Below, piece after piece: positions 63,728-64,000 of a stretch of DNA of 64,000 bases (positions are counted from its first letter, which is position 1; each line of letters starts with the position of its first letter). The position numbers and the translations under genes were made by a program. Source of the DNA: Synechococcus sp. BO 8801 (GTDB taxonomy: Bacteria; Cyanobacteriota; Cyanobacteriia; PCC-6307; Cyanobiaceae). Where the stretch lies: the NCBI RefSeq assembly GCF_002252675.1, contig NZ_NQKY01000003.1, positions 62,001 to 126,000 on the forward strand, given 5' to 3'. Under the pieces are notes generated by a model. The model made no database searches and had not been told where the DNA came from. It worked only from the letters and a program-made list of their open reading frames with translations.

Positions 63728-64000
63728 TCAGAGCTCCAGATCCCTCACCATGGAGCGGAAGGGATCGGTGGTGCCGGGCTTGGCCGCCTGCTGGGAGCTG
63801 GCCGGCTGGGCCTGGGCTTCGGCCTCCTTCTTCTGCTTGGCCGCCGCCGGACCTCCCGGCAAGTTGGTGGGGGTCACGGCCGCGCCTTTGATGCGTTGAC
63901 CCAGTTCGGCGGCGCTCATCTGCTGAGCAAAGGTTTTCTTGACGGGCTTGGGGATGCCGCCGGTGAGGTTGACCGCGCCCTTCTCGGTGGGCTGGATGCC
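63728..64000 (-). CDS. C-terminal part of an unidentified protein (5' end outside window)
   Basis: The last 90 residues of a gene reading in from the right edge. The visible part is low in complexity: NLTGGIPKPVKKTFAQQMSA, then an Ala/Gln/Lys/Glu-rich segment, and the end PFRSMVRDLEL. It is probably a flexible tail. The family cannot be told from this part. It converges with cobN across 24 bp. Confidence 0.75.
   Translation of the reverse strand, partial: GIQPTEKGAVNLTGGIPKPVKKTFAQQMSAAELGQRIKGAAVTPTNLPGGPAAAKQKKEAEAQAQPASSQQAAKPGTTDPFRSMVRDLEL

Overview
The window is a gene-dense, very GC-rich stretch of a cyanobacterial chromosome, most likely a picocyanobacterium of the Cyanobium/Synechococcus (alpha-cyanobacteria) type. 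This rests on gene content and style: geranylgeranyl reductase (chlP), allophycocyanin alpha-B (apcD), class II FBPase/SBPase (glpX), PxcA/CemA, Psb32, a CCB-type cytochrome b6f assembly factor, CcsB, cobN, and many short conserved proteins of the picocyanobacterial kind. Genes are packed with short or negative spacing. GTG and TTG starts are common, and TTGA or GTGA stop/start overlaps join several neighbours. No insertion sequence, prophage, CRISPR array or rRNA was seen. One tRNA gene is present.

Layout. 0-7.6 kb: chlP (cut by the window edge), a D-Ala-D-Ala carboxypeptidase, then a tightly coupled run typA - DUF309 - lptA - lptB - LptF/G permease, then ccsB. 7.7-15.6 kb: carbon and tetrapyrrole metabolism, with rpe facing glpX - hemA - glgC - gnd - pgl - CIA30 protein - a small conserved protein. 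15.6-20.6 kb: a regulatory block that interrupts the housekeeping genes, made of a 1.1-kb-residue CheB-CheR-PAS fusion, an AraC regulator and a ribbon-helix-helix protein. 20.8-27.7 kb: ilvD, a small membrane protein, upp, a pentapeptide-repeat protein, a histidine-rich CobW GTPase, purS-purQ, a peroxiredoxin and small conserved proteins. 27.8-38.4 kb: tRNA-Met(CAT), a LysM/M23 peptidase, trmL, cobU, pxcA, psb32, a CCB factor, lptC, metG, then an FAD oxidoreductase - membrane protein - secreted Cys protein set. 38.4-45.5 kb: an RNase II/R enzyme, rpsR, rpmG, pheT, rlmD and apcD. 45.5-46.5 kb: about 1 kb with no credible gene but several strong inverted repeats. 46.5-64 kb: a DnaJ-like protein, DUF3370 protein, group 3 sigma factor, Ap4A phosphorylase, SpoIID protein, gpsA, SDR, DUF2237, small proteins, metH, ilvE, cobN and a protein cut by the right edge.

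Functional links. Outer-membrane LPS export is represented by lptA-lptB-lptF near 4-7 kb and by a long LptC lipoprotein at 33 kb in the metG operon. Corrinoid supply and use are represented by cobU, cobN and B12-dependent metH. Photosynthetic assembly is represented by chlP, ccsB, the CCB factor, psb32, pxcA and apcD. Nothing in the window is clearly a new defence or mobile system. The parts that most deserve a second look are the 15.6-20.6 kb regulatory block, the hairpin-rich gene-free kilobase after apcD, the three-frame tandem repeat at the start of the carboxypeptidase gene, and the three-gene FAD oxidoreductase set.
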